From contig JBAZVI010000011.1 in assembly GCA_041660925.1 (NCBI GenBank), forward strand, positions 38,924-102,923: a stretch of 64,000 nucleotides of DNA, in the 5' to 3' direction. Origin of the DNA: Elusimicrobiota bacterium (GTDB taxonomy: Bacteria > Elusimicrobiota > Elusimicrobia > UBA1565). The translations under genes were made by a program, and so were the position numbers. The notes below the pieces were generated by a model, which saw only the letters and a list, made by a program, of their open reading frames with translations, was not told the origin of the DNA and ran no database searches. This document shows, piece after piece, positions 16,260 through 28,372 of this stretch; the stretch's first letter is position 1, and every line of letters starts with the position of its first letter.

Positions 16260-17411
16260 TCAACGCCGGGGCTTCTTGAACTTGAGGCGGTCGAGACGGA
16301 AGCGGTGGAGGTTGATGTCCGGACGCTCCTTGAGGAGCAGCGCGGCGGCCTCCTTGCCGATGAGCGGAGCGAACATCGGCGCCAGACCGCAGAAGCCGAC
16401 GGCGACCACCGCGTTCTCCGCGTCGGGGAGGCGGTCGAGGATGAAGTCTCCGTCGGGCGTGCGCACGGCGTGGTGCACGCGGTCCTCGAGCTCGGTGAAG
16501 CCGCCGAGGTCCGGGAAGAAGTCCTTGAGGAAGGCGCGGACGGTCCGCTGGAACGAAGGGTCGGGGCGGTCGGTGGACCTCACGTCCTTGCAGAGCGGCC
16601 CCTCCTTCTCGCGCCCGAACTTCATGAAGCCGTGCACGTGCACGGGGAAGCCGTGGATCCCGCGCGCGGAGCAGGAGAAGACGGGGAAGTGCGGGGCGCG
16701 GTAGCGGCCCTGGTTGCGCGGCGGGCGCAGGTAGAGCATGTGCTGGCTCGTCACGCGCAGGGGCAGCCCGTAGTCGGAGAGCAGCTCCTTCGTCCACGGC
16801 CCGGCGGCGAAGACGTAGGTCGGCGCCTTCCAGACCTTCCCCTTCGAATCGCGCAGGCCGACGATGCCGGTCTTGTCGCGCAGGACCTTCACGATGCGCA
16901 CGCCGAGCGCGGTGCGCGAGCCCCGGCGCAGGGCGGCCTTGTGGAAGGCCTCGATGGCGCGCTGGGCCCAGAGGATGCCGCCATCCTGATGGTAGAGCGC
17001 GAACCTGCAGGCCTTCTTGCGCAGGATGCGGTACTGGTCGAGGAGCTCGGCCGTCTCCAGGCGCTGGAAGGGGACCTTGAGCTCCTTGAGGACCTTGGCC
17101 GAGGCCTCCTCGTGCTTGCAGGTCCCGACCGCGAGGTCGAGCATGCCGGTCGACTCGAGGAACTCGATGGAGGTCTCGTGCTGGAGCTGCTTCCACATCT
17201 GCAGCGACTTCACCCCGAGCTCCGTGTAGAAGGAATCCTTCCCGTGGGTCAGGCGGAAGATGTAGGCGTGGTCCGCCGAGGAGCCGTGCGGGTTGGGGAT
17301 GCGGTCTTCCTGGTCGATGACCAGGACGCGGCGTCCGTGGCGCGAGAGGTGGTAGGCCGTCGCCGAGCCGAGGATCCCGCCGCCGACGACGATGGTGTCG
17401 AAGCCGTGCAC
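16260..17411 (-). CDS. FAD-dependent oxidoreductase, monomeric sarcosine oxidase-like (DAO family)
   Basis: 383 residues, about the length of monomeric sarcosine or N-methyltryptophan oxidases. The N-terminal FAD motif FDTIVVGGGILGSATAYHL and the early HGSSADHAYIFRL match that family. Near the C terminus TPDGDFILDRLPDAENAVVA also matches, but the cysteine that covalently holds FAD in sarcosine oxidase (five residues before this TPD) is replaced here by histidine, and the GHGFK-like motif reads GLAPM. It is therefore a noncovalent or divergent member oxidising an unknown amine or hydroxy acid. The start is GTG 17411, with TGTTATACT 7 nt upstream. Confidence 0.85.
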   Translation of the reverse strand: MHGFDTIVVGGGILGSATAYHLSRHGRRVLVIDQEDRIPNPHGSSADHAYIFRLTHGKDSFYTELGVKSLQMWKQLQHETSIEFLESTGMLDLAVGTCKHEEASAKVLKELKVPFQRLETAELLDQYRILRKKACRFALYHQDGGILWAQRAIEAFHKAALRRGSRTALGVRIVKVLRDKTGIVGLRDSKGKVWKAPTYVFAAGPWTKELLSDYGLPLRVTSQHMLYLRPPRNQGRYRAPHFPVFSCSARGIHGFPVHVHGFMKFGREKEGPLCKDVRSTDRPDPSFQRTVRAFLKDFFPDLGGFTELEDRVHHAVRTPDGDFILDRLPDAENAVVAVGFCGLAPMFAPLIGKEAAALLLKERPDINLHRFRLDRLKFKKPRR

Positions 17412-17418
17412 GAGTCCC

Positions 17419-17427
17419 AGTATAACA
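17419..17427 (-). promoter_or_regulatory. Extended -10 TGTTATACT, leaderless geometry
   Basis: The hexamer TATACT (17419-17424, minus strand) with upstream TGT lies 7 nt before the GTG start of the flavoprotein gene. No -35 match is seen, which is normal for extended -10 promoters. Confidence 0.5.
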
Positions 17428-17481
17428 AAATCGCTCCCGCGGCGTGGAAAGGACGCGCCCTCTTTTGTTAGATTCGGACGG

Positions 17482-19026
17482 ATGCTCGCCCTCGCGCTCG
17501 CCTTCGCCCTCCTCGCCCCCGCGCCGGCCGCGGCCGCGACGGTCGACGTCGTCGCCTACGACGAGGCGGGACGCATGCTCGACACCGACGCCTTCCTGCG
17601 CCACATCGCCCGCGCCGAGTTCGCCGCCGAGGGCGCGCCCGTCGACCGCAGCGGGCTCTATCTCTACGACCCCGAAGGGGCCCCCGCGCCCGGGCGCCCG
17701 TGGTGGGTGGCGACCTCGACGACCCCGCGCTGGCGCTGGAGCGGGACCGAGCGCGTCGCCGTCTCCCTGCCCTGGCCGGTCCCGGGAGACGGGTTCTCGA
17801 CGGTCATCCTCGACGGAGACGGCACCGGCTACGGCGACGGCGAGACCATCATCCTCAACGAGGCGGCGGCCAAGGGCGCCTGGCGCCGCTTCCGCGAGGC
17901 CTGCGAGCGCCGCGCGCGCGACTTCGACCCGCCCTTCAAGCCCGACGAGGGCTTCCGCAAGGCGGAGGCCCGGGCCAAAGCGGACCTCGTCGCCGCGCAG
18001 TCGGCCAGCGACGGCCGAGAGCGCGGGATGCTCTTCGACCGGGCGCTCGCCTCCATCTCCTCGGCCTGGCACACGATGATCTTCGAGCACGGCCGCCAGA
18101 TCGCCAAGCACGGCCAGGCGGGCAAGGCGCTGCGCTACGGACTCACGCTCGACGAGTCCCTCGTCGACCGGCTCAGCGACCACGCCTGGGTCGCCGACAA
18201 GACGGCCGCCGCGGGCGCCGATTGGGTGCGCCTCGTCTTCCGCACCCAGGGCGACGACCTCCTCTTCGCGAAGCCGGCGTCCTTCGCGCTCTACGACGGG
18301 ATCGTGCGCGAGCTCAAGAAGAGGAAGCTGCGCATCATGGGCTCGCCGCTCGACAGCGCGCTCTGGCCCCGCGGCCTCACCCCCGAGGCCTACGCGGAGC
18401 GCACGCGCAACCTCGCGCTCCACTACAAGGACTCCATCCGCTCCTGGGAGGTCGCCAGCGAACCCAACGGCTCGTGGCTGGGCGGCTGGCGCACCCCGCT
18501 GCCCGACGAGACCGTGCTCGCCGCGGTGAACGCGGGGGCCGCCGAGGTCAAGAAGGTGGACCCGGCGCTGGAGACCGTGGGGACGCTCTACTGGTGGGAG
18601 GGCACCGCGCACGACGACGCCCACCCGCTCTTCGCCTGGCTGCGCTGGGCCCAGCCCCGGGGCTTCGGGAAGGACCTCGACATCGTAGCCCTCAGCGTCT
18701 TCCCCGACGAGAACCCGCTCGGGCTCGCCTTCGACCCCGTCTTCGCGCGCCTGGCGCGCCGCTTCCCGGACAAGAAGCTCATGCTCGGCTCCTTCGGCTT
18801 CGTCGAGGGCGCCGAGCTCAAGGGCTACTGGTGGCTCGAGCCCGGGGCGGTGGACGAGCCCCGCAAGGACGTCGTGGTCCTCTTCACCGGCGAGGCCTGC
18901 GCGCTGCCCCAGGGCGTCGGCGGCGGCTTCTTCTTCGCGACGCTCGAGCAGATGCTCGGCGCGGGCAAGAAGGCCACCCCCCTCTACGCCCTCCAGCGCA
19001 TGACTTTCAAGCGCTTCCAGCGCTGA
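17482..19026 (+). CDS. Secreted TIM-barrel glycosidase-like protein, possibly inactive
   Basis: 514 residues from ATG 17482, starting with a signal peptide (MLALALAFALLAPAPAAAAT). The second half resembles clan GH-A glycoside hydrolases: AGADWVRLVF, then SWEVASEPNGSW, where Glu327 would be the acid/base, and a later strand KLMLGSFGF. At the place where clan GH-A enzymes carry the nucleophile Glu (the tEFGW-type strand end) this protein has Ser437. Either the nucleophile is elsewhere (Glu in FGFVEG, four residues on) or the protein is catalytically dead. The family could not be named. A TTAGAT box lies 8 nt before the ATG. Confidence 0.65.
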   Translation: MLALALAFALLAPAPAAAATVDVVAYDEAGRMLDTDAFLRHIARAEFAAEGAPVDRSGLYLYDPEGAPAPGRPWWVATSTTPRWRWSGTERVAVSLPWPVPGDGFSTVILDGDGTGYGDGETIILNEAAAKGAWRRFREACERRARDFDPPFKPDEGFRKAEARAKADLVAAQSASDGRERGMLFDRALASISSAWHTMIFEHGRQIAKHGQAGKALRYGLTLDESLVDRLSDHAWVADKTAAAGADWVRLVFRTQGDDLLFAKPASFALYDGIVRELKKRKLRIMGSPLDSALWPRGLTPEAYAERTRNLALHYKDSIRSWEVASEPNGSWLGGWRTPLPDETVLAAVNAGAAEVKKVDPALETVGTLYWWEGTAHDDAHPLFAWLRWAQPRGFGKDLDIVALSVFPDENPLGLAFDPVFARLARRFPDKKLMLGSFGFVEGAELKGYWWLEPGAVDEPRKDVVVLFTGEACALPQGVGGGFFFATLEQMLGAGKKATPLYALQRMTFKRFQR

Positions 19027-19046
19027 ATTTCTCGTCGGGAAGTCCC

Positions 19047-19075
19047 TTGACACCCCTGCCAACGACCTTTACACT
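19047..19075 (+). promoter_or_regulatory. Sigma-70-type promoter of the kinase gene
   Basis: TTGACA (19047-19052), 17-bp spacer, TACACT (19070-19075). The predicted start near 19082 leaves a 46-nt leader containing a small CCCCC-TG-GGGGG hairpin. Confidence 0.75.
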
Positions 19076-19127
19076 TACGATACCCCCCTGGGGGTGGATT
19101 GTCTTCAACCATCGGAGAGACTGGAAG

Positions 19128-21438
<2,311 letters not shown>

Positions 21439-21440
<2 letters not shown>

Positions 21441-21467
21441 CAGGAATCCCCTCCCGGGATTCCTGCT
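21439..21467 (+). terminator. Hairpin overlapping the kinase stop codon
   Basis: AGCAGGAATCCC (21439-21450) pairs with GGGATTCCTGCT (21456-21467). The stem begins within the TAG stop. The core GGAATCCC/GGGATTCC recurs in the hairpin after mutS. No T-run follows. Confidence 0.55.
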
Positions 21468-21806
21468 CATCAGCCCACTCCATATCTCTTCATGAAGTAG
21501 CGGCGGCATGGCCCGCCGCACCTCACGAGGGGTAACAGCCGTCCTGGGACGCGCGAGCGTCCCGACGGCGCCATAGGGGTAGGGGAGGGGCCGGCGGCCC
21601 CTCCCACTGCGGTGCTGTGGCCTCTCGGGTGGGGTCCGCGCCAGCCCCCTTGGGGAGGACCCGAGCGAGCAAACTCCCTCTCTCGCGAGGGCTTCAGCCC
21701 CGCGCCGTTGCGCGGGGTCCGACAGGTGCGCGTCCGCAGGACGCCCGCCCGCGTTCCACACAATTCTCAGAACGCGGGCGGGCGCGCGTTATGATAAAAT
21801 GGGTAT
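21468..21806. other. Gene-free, hairpin-rich region upstream of mutS
   Basis: No ORF with typical codon use. It contains several short inverted repeats (GGGACGC near 21545, GGGGCCGGCGGCCCC near 21587, CCCCGCGCCGTTGCGCGGGG near 21701). There is also one long perfect one: 15 bp, 21742-21756 with 21770-21784, 13-nt loop, immediately before the mutS -10. On the minus strand no promoter or known RNA was recognised. It may be a decayed repeat array, a structured RNA or a recombination-prone spacer. Confidence 0.5.
21790..21800 (+). promoter_or_regulatory. Possible mutS -10 box
   Basis: TATGATAAAAT offers two overlapping hexamers (TATGAT at 21790-21795, TAAAAT at 21795-21800) ending 11 and 6 nt before the mutS ATG. 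No ribosome binding site is visible, so the transcript may be leaderless. The long inverted repeat directly upstream covers the expected -35. Confidence 0.4.
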
Positions 21807-24440
<2,634 letters not shown>

Positions 24441-24441
24441 G

Positions 24442-24466
24442 GCGGGAATCCCTGCGGGATTCCCGC
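24442..24466 (+). terminator. Hairpin after mutS
   Basis: GCGGGAATCCC (24442-24452) pairs with GGGATTCCCGC (24456-24466) around TGC. No T-run. It shares its core with the hairpin after the kinase gene. Confidence 0.5.
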
Positions 24467-24543
24467 GGGGATTAGGCAAGCTATCGCCGCCATCGGAAAG
24501 GATTTCATGAAACGACCCGCAGACGCCGTCTCGTACATGCAAA

Positions 24544-24577
24544 CAGCCGAAAATCTCCTCCCGGAGATTTTCGGCTG
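24544..24577 (+). promoter_or_regulatory. mutL: 15-bp hairpin ending at the mutL start codon
   Basis: CAGCCGAAAATCTCC (24544-24558) pairs perfectly with 24563-24577 around TCCC. The next base is the A of the mutL ATG, leaving no room for a ribosome binding site. This may be a terminator for mutS readthrough, a translational block, or evidence that mutL is translated in a non-standard way. Confidence 0.6.
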
Positions 24578-26317
24578 ATGTCCTCCATCGTCTCGCTCCC
24601 CGAGGACGTCGCCAGCCGCATCGCGGCCGGCGAGGTCGTCGAGCGCCCCGCCTCCGTGCTCAAGGAGCTGCTCGAGAACGCCCTCGACGCCGGCGCGAGG
24701 CGCGTGGACGTCGAGGCCGAGGAGGCGGGCCGGAAGCTCCTGCGCGTGCGCGACGATGGCCGCGGCATGGACGCGGCCGACTGCCGGGCGGCCTTCGGCC
24801 GGCATGCGACCAGCAAGATCGGCTCCATCGAGGACCTCGACCGCCTCGAGACCTTCGGCTTCCGCGGCGAGGCGCTCTACGCCATCGCCGCGGTCGCGCG
24901 CGTGCGCCTCTCGAGCCGCCTCGAGGGCGCGAAGGCCGGGGCGCTCGTCGAAGTCGAGGGCGGGCGCGTCCTCTCCGCCCGCGAGGCCCCTCCCGCACCG
25001 GGAACGACCGTCGAGGTCCGCGACCTCTTCTTCAACGTCCCCGCGCGCCGGAAGTTCCTGCGTTCCGAGGAGACCGAGCGCTCCGCGCTGGCCCGCGTCG
25101 TCGAGGACGCCGCGCTCGCCAACCCGGAGGTCGCCTTCGCCCTGCGCACCGGCCCGCGCGCGAAGCTCGAGTACCCGGCCGAGCGCGCCAAGGACCCCGC
25201 CGAGCGCCACCGCGCGCGTCTGGGCGAGGTCCTCGGTCCCGAGCTCGCGAAGCTCCTGCTGAGCGCGCAGGGGGGACGCGGCTCCCTGACCCTGCAGGCC
25301 TTTTTCTCGCCTATCTCCGAGCTCGCCGCGACGCGCCAGCTCCAGTTCCTCTTCGTCAACCGCCGCCCCGTGGCTTGCCGCGCGCTCCAGCAGGCCCTCT
25401 ACCGCGCTTACGAACCCCTGCGCCCCAAGGACCGGCACCCGGTCGCCGCCCTCTTCCTCGAACTCCCTTCCGAGGAGGTCGACGTCAACGTCCACCCCCA
25501 GAAGCGCGAGGTCCGCTTCCGCCGCGAGCGCGACGTCTTCGAGCTCGTCGTCTCGACGCTCTCGCGCGCGCTGCTCCAGTCGAAGGGTATCCCCACCCTG
25601 CTGAAGGGCTCCGTGCTCCCGCCGTCGGCCTCCTTCCCGTCCGGGTACTCCGTCGCGCAGAGCTCCGCCGTGCAGGAGGACTTCACGCTCGGCGCTCCCG
25701 CGACGACCGCCGCGCCGCACTGGCAGCGCTCGCCCCTGCGCTGGCTGGGGCAGATCGAGCGCGCTTATCTGGTCTTCGAGTGCGAGGGAGGCCTGCTCGT
25801 CGTCGACCAGCACGCCGCCCAGGAACGCGTGCTCTTCGAGAAGCACATGGACCGCCTCGAAAAGGGCCGGGCGGGCGCGCAGAGGCTCATGCTCCCGATC
25901 CCCGTCCAACTCCCGGCATCCGCCGTCGAGCGGGTGCTCGAGCGCCGGGGGCGTTTGAAGGCCGCGGGCTTCGAAGTGGAACGCCAGGGGAAGACGGGCC
26001 TGCAGGTCACCGCGGTGCCCGAGCTCTTCGAGAAGGCCGAGGACGTGACGGAACTCGTCGAGCGCGCGCTCGACCACTTCCTTTCGCCGGGAGCCGCCAA
26101 GGCCGACGCGCGCTACGACGCCGCGGCCACGATGGCCTGCAAGGCCGCCGTGAAAGCGCATGACCCGCTCGGGGAGAAGGAAGCGCACGCCCTGCTGGAC
26201 GCGCTCAAGAAGTGCCGAGACTGGACCTGCTGCCCCCACGGCCGCCCGACCCTGGTGGACCTCACCCGCGACGAGCTCGCCCGACGCTTCGGTCGATCGA
26301 ACGCCCCGCCCCTATAG
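24578..26317 (+). CDS. mutL: DNA mismatch repair protein MutL, endonuclease type
   Basis: 579 residues. N-terminal GHKL ATPase: SRIAAGEVVERPASVLKELL, LENALDAGA, DDGRGMD and TFGFRGEALYAIA. The C-terminal domain has the metal-dependent endonuclease motif DQHA-x2-E-x4-E (DQHAAQERVLFE, near residue 410), ACKAAVKA and CPHGRPT (near 551). It should nick the strand to be repaired, as in bacteria without MutH. The start fits the family, whose proteins begin just before the I-x-IAAGEVV motif. A dispersed repeat starts 14 bp after the stop. Confidence 0.97.
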   Translation: MSSIVSLPEDVASRIAAGEVVERPASVLKELLENALDAGARRVDVEAEEAGRKLLRVRDDGRGMDAADCRAAFGRHATSKIGSIEDLDRLETFGFRGEALYAIAAVARVRLSSRLEGAKAGALVEVEGGRVLSAREAPPAPGTTVEVRDLFFNVPARRKFLRSEETERSALARVVEDAALANPEVAFALRTGPRAKLEYPAERAKDPAERHRARLGEVLGPELAKLLLSAQGGRGSLTLQAFFSPISELAATRQLQFLFVNRRPVACRALQQALYRAYEPLRPKDRHPVAALFLELPSEEVDVNVHPQKREVRFRRERDVFELVVSTLSRALLQSKGIPTLLKGSVLPPSASFPSGYSVAQSSAVQEDFTLGAPATTAAPHWQRSPLRWLGQIERAYLVFECEGGLLVVDQHAAQERVLFEKHMDRLEKGRAGAQRLMLPIPVQLPASAVERVLERRGRLKAAGFEVERQGKTGLQVTAVPELFEKAEDVTELVERALDHFLSPGAAKADARYDAAATMACKAAVKAHDPLGEKEAHALLDALKKCRDWTCCPHGRPTLVDLTRDELARRFGRSNAPPL

Positions 26318-26330
26318 AGGCACAGTCAGT

Positions 26331-26380
26331 ACCTTCCCTATCTCCCTCCCCTTCGGGGGAGGGCAGGGTGGGGGAGAGCT
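26331..26380. repeat. Dispersed G/C-rich repeat, copy 6
   Basis: ACCTTCCCTATCTCCCTCCC followed by TTCGGGGGAGGGCAGGGTGG, single unit, minus orientation like copy 4, between mutL and a small convergent ORF. Confidence 0.85.
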
Positions 26381-26394
26381 TTATTTGTGGGGTT

Positions 26395-26592
26395 CTATCC
26401 GAGCGCCGACGGAAGCGACCGGGCGACCGGAGGCGCTGGAACAAAGAAGAAGCTGCAGCTCGCGCCGCGCTCCAGCATGCGCGCCTGCAGCGGCGCGAGG
26501 TCGGCCGAGTGGTCGAGGACCTGGAAGCGGCGGTCGAGCGCCAGCCAGCGGGCGGGGTAGCGGGCCGGCGCCTCCATGAGCAGACTGAGCAT
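26395..26592 (-). CDS. Small hypothetical protein
   Basis: 65 codons, MLSLLMEAPARYPARWLALD..., with the strong G/C third-position bias of neighbouring genes, ending in TAG at 26395. No family recognised; no signal peptide or clear ribosome binding site. A TATAAG box lies about 20 nt upstream. It could be a complete small protein or the 5' remnant of a longer gene cut by the adjacent repeat. Confidence 0.45.
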   Translation of the reverse strand: MLSLLMEAPARYPARWLALDRRFQVLDHSADLAPLQARMLERGASCSFFFVPAPPVARSLPSALG

Positions 26593-26667
26593 GGAGGTAC
26601 TTTACGGCTCTTATATTTCGTTTGTGTTAAAAGTGAGCGCTTGGCGCAGCGAACCGAGCGCCCGCCT

Positions 26668-27285
26668 TCAGGGGAGCTTCGGAGGTTCGGGCGCCTCGAG
26701 GTCGGACTTCTCGCGCATCCACTGACGCAGAGTCTCGGCCTCTTTCTGCGCGATCAAGCGCTCCCGCTCATAGTCCTCGAGGAAGCGCAGGAAGCGGGTG
26801 TTCTCCTCCGAGGTGTGCGTCCCCTTCTGATAGGTCCGGAAATAGCTCTGCCCCCCCTCCAGGAACGCGACGACCTCGGCGAGGTCCAGCGCGATCTCGG
26901 CGGCGGTGGAGAGTTCGCGGCGCTCGTGTTTGGGCAGGGACGGCGGGAAGAACCCGGCCGGCAGCGGAGGAGGAGGCGGAGCGGGGACGGCGACCGCGTC
27001 AGGCGTCTTCGAAGGTTCAGCCGTCGGCGCGGGCGCGGCCGGGCCTTTCGCCGGACCGCCCATGGCGGAGGCCTGGGCGTCGTGCCAGCTCTCGTCGACC
27101 TTCACCGCGCCCTCGGCCCGGACGGGGACCGCGGCCGGAGGCGCCGGCGCGGGAGCTGGGGCGGGCGCGGAAACGACCGGGGACTCGACCTTCCCGGGGG
27201 CGTCCTTGCCGGGGAGCGTCGACTGGGCGCCAACGAGCGCGGAGGTGAGCGAGAGCGTCAGGAGGGCGGCGAAAAGGGTTCTCAT
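26668..27285 (-). CDS. Secreted Pro/Ala-rich protein with C-terminal helical domain
   Basis: 205 residues from ATG 27285. Signal peptide MRTLFAALLTLSLTSALVGA, then a long Pro/Ala linker (APAPAPAPPAAVPV, PAPPPPPLPAGFFPP), then a charged helical C terminus about residues 125-200 (RFLRFLEDYERERLIAQKEA). The layout suggests a periplasmic or surface protein with a spacer. No family recognised. A near-consensus promoter lies just upstream, and GAGAGG precedes the ATG. Confidence 0.75.
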   Translation of the reverse strand: MRTLFAALLTLSLTSALVGAQSTLPGKDAPGKVESPVVSAPAPAPAPAPPAAVPVRAEGAVKVDESWHDAQASAMGGPAKGPAAPAPTAEPSKTPDAVAVPAPPPPPLPAGFFPPSLPKHERRELSTAAEIALDLAEVVAFLEGGQSYFRTYQKGTHTSEENTRFLRFLEDYERERLIAQKEAETLRQWMREKSDLEAPEPPKLP

Positions 27286-27313
27286 ATGGCCTCTCAAGGG
27301 GCGACGAATTCTA

Positions 27314-27341
27314 ATTATATCCCCTGAGCGCGCAGATTCAA
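27314..27341 (-). promoter_or_regulatory. Sigma-70-type promoter of the secreted Pro/Ala-rich gene
   Basis: Minus strand TTGAAT (27336-27341), 16-bp spacer, TATAAT (27314-27319). Predicted start near 27307, leader about 22 nt. Divergent from the promoter at 27373-27400. Confidence 0.75.
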
Positions 27342-27372
27342 GGCCCAAATCCGCCGCATGCCGGAATGGGTC

Positions 27373-27400
27373 TTGACGATAAGAACGGCGGGGCTATACT
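27373..27400 (+). promoter_or_regulatory. Sigma-70-type promoter with no downstream ORF
   Basis: TTGACG (27373-27378), 16-bp spacer, TATACT (27395-27400). No protein gene follows on this strand; a structured stretch and an intrinsic terminator do. Confidence 0.75.
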
Positions 27401-27406
27401 AAAGAT

Positions 27407-27590
27407 AAGCCGAGTAGGTGCTCCCCCCAGCGAGGGGGATGGATTTGAAGCGCGGACCGGTCTATAAAAACAGACGCCAGGTCCGCGCTTCACATTTCGG
27501 GGGATGTTTTTCCCTACTGCTCCCCCCCACGGGGGGAGACCCAGAAGGGGAGCGAGTAAAAGAGAAAGGCCCGCGTTCGCGGGCCTTTGT
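27407..27590 (+). ncRNA. Candidate structured small RNA, about 185 nt
   Basis: Bounded by the promoter at 27373-27400 and the terminator at 27565-27588. It contains a 12-bp perfect rod, GAAGCGCGGACC with GGTCCGCGCTTC (27447-27458 and 27480-27491), capped by an inner GGTCT/AGAC stem with an A-rich loop. A CCCCC-AGCGA-GGGGG hairpin lies near 27422-27438, and GCTCCCC near the 5' end can pair with GGGGAGC near 27549. Size and end-pairing recall 6S RNA, but the 6S bubble is not convincing. No SRP, tmRNA, RNase P or riboswitch signature was seen. Part of the 3' half is a dispersed-repeat arm. Confidence 0.45.
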
Positions 27591-27644
27591 CATTTGGAGT
27601 TCGCCCCCACCCTGCCCTCCCCGTGGGGGAGGACAGTAGGGAAA
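27509..27644. repeat. Dispersed G/C-rich repeat, copy 7 (two arms in opposite orientation)
   Basis: Arm a, TTTCCCTACTGCTCCCCCCC (about 27509-27540), is minus-type. Arm b, GTTCGCCCCCACCCTGCCCT with GGAGGACAGTAGGGAAACT (27599-27644), is plus-type. They flank the terminator of the candidate RNA. Confidence 0.8.
27565..27588 (+). terminator. Intrinsic terminator of the candidate small RNA
   Basis: AAAGGCCCGCG (27565-27575) pairs with CGCGGGCCTTT (27578-27588), followed by GTCATTT. The A-run on the 5' side would make it active on the minus strand as well. Confidence 0.8.
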
Positions 27645-27654
27645 CTGAAAATGC

Positions 27655-28140
27655 CTACCTTCTGAACACCGCGCCGAGGACACCCCCCAGCACAAATCCG
27701 ATCCCAGCGCCAATAGGGCCCGCCAGCAGGAAGCCGACAGCTCCGAGCGCCAGTGCCCCGCCCAACGCCCAGAGGAAGCCGTAGCCGCTCTTCTGCTCCT
27801 TGGGCTTCTCGTCCTTGGTCAGGGGGTTGCGCGGTTCACGCAGGCTCGCCTTGGAAGGGTCGCCCACGATGAGGTCGCCGGTCGGCCGGTTGAGCTGGGA
27901 GCCCTCGATCCGAGCGGGCATGGGGACCAGCGGAGGAGAGACGAAGCCGGTGTCCTGCCCCTTGTCCTCGAAACCGACGCCCGCCAGGACCGCGGAGGTC
28001 TGGACGTCTCCCGAGCGGGCGGCCTGCTCGCTCGCAGACGCCACCGAACTCAGCTGGTCCTGGACTTCGGCAGCCGAAGCCGGACGTAAGGAGGCGATCG
28101 CCGCGATGAAGAACGCAAGAAGAAGGTGGCGCTTTGTCAT
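27655..28140 (-). CDS. Secreted small protein with C-terminal glycine-zipper membrane segment
   Basis: 161 residues from ATG 28140. Signal peptide MTKRHLLLAFFIAAIASLRP, a polar middle, then a Gly/Ala-rich hydrophobic C terminus (ALALGAVGFLLAGPIGAGIG) resembling a glycine zipper. Such segments occur in small envelope lipoprotein-like proteins; no family is named. The promoter lies 9 nt upstream of the ATG, so the mRNA is nearly leaderless. A repeat arm abuts its stop codon. Confidence 0.72.
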   Translation of the reverse strand: MTKRHLLLAFFIAAIASLRPASAAEVQDQLSSVASASEQAARSGDVQTSAVLAGVGFEDKGQDTGFVSPPLVPMPARIEGSQLNRPTGDLIVGDPSKASLREPRNPLTKDEKPKEQKSGYGFLWALGGALALGAVGFLLAGPIGAGIGFVLGGVLGAVFRR

Positions 28141-28149
28141 AGCGCATAC

Positions 28150-28178
28150 AGTATACGCGCGCGCCCCCACCTTCCCAA
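28150..28178 (-). promoter_or_regulatory. Sigma-70-type promoter, near-leaderless
   Basis: Minus strand TTGGGA (28173-28178), 17-bp spacer, TATACT (28150-28155), ending 9 nt before ATG 28140. Confidence 0.65.
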
Positions 28179-28341
28179 TGGTCATTGGACCCAAGGGGAG
28201 CATGAAATAAGACCTACGTATAGATGTACCTACAGGCCCACACGATACATCGAAAGTGGCAGACTTAAATTTAATTAATATCCAGAAAAACGCTTTATCT
28301 CATTGTATATTTTAGGTTAGGTGCCAATGTTAAGACAACAA
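28179..28341. other. AT-rich gap
   Basis: About 160 bp with markedly lower GC than the rest of the window, including TTAAATTTAATTAATAT near 28265. No ORF of typical codon use. It separates the candidate 300-nt RNA from the downstream gene and receives that RNA's terminator tail. A similar AT-rich patch lies at 28735-28815. Confidence 0.5.
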
Positions 28342-28372
28342 ATTGGGGCCCTGGACGATCCAGGGCCCCAAT
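28342..28372 (-). terminator. Intrinsic terminator of the candidate 295-nt RNA
   Basis: A 14-bp perfect stem (28342-28355 with 28359-28372) closes a 3-nt loop. On the minus strand it is followed by TTTGTTGTCTTAAC, a T-rich tail. Confidence 0.85.

Noticed and set aside
16003..19062. 1019-codon minus-strand ORF antisense to the subtilase, flavoprotein and glycosidase-like genes
   Set aside because: Arg/Gly/Glu-biased translation without domains, typical of the antisense frame in GC-rich genes; the real genes have family motifs and signal peptides.
26668..27348. Start of the secreted Pro/Ala-rich protein at 27348
   Set aside because: That would place the promoter TATAAT inside the coding region; ATG 27285 begins a clean signal peptide.
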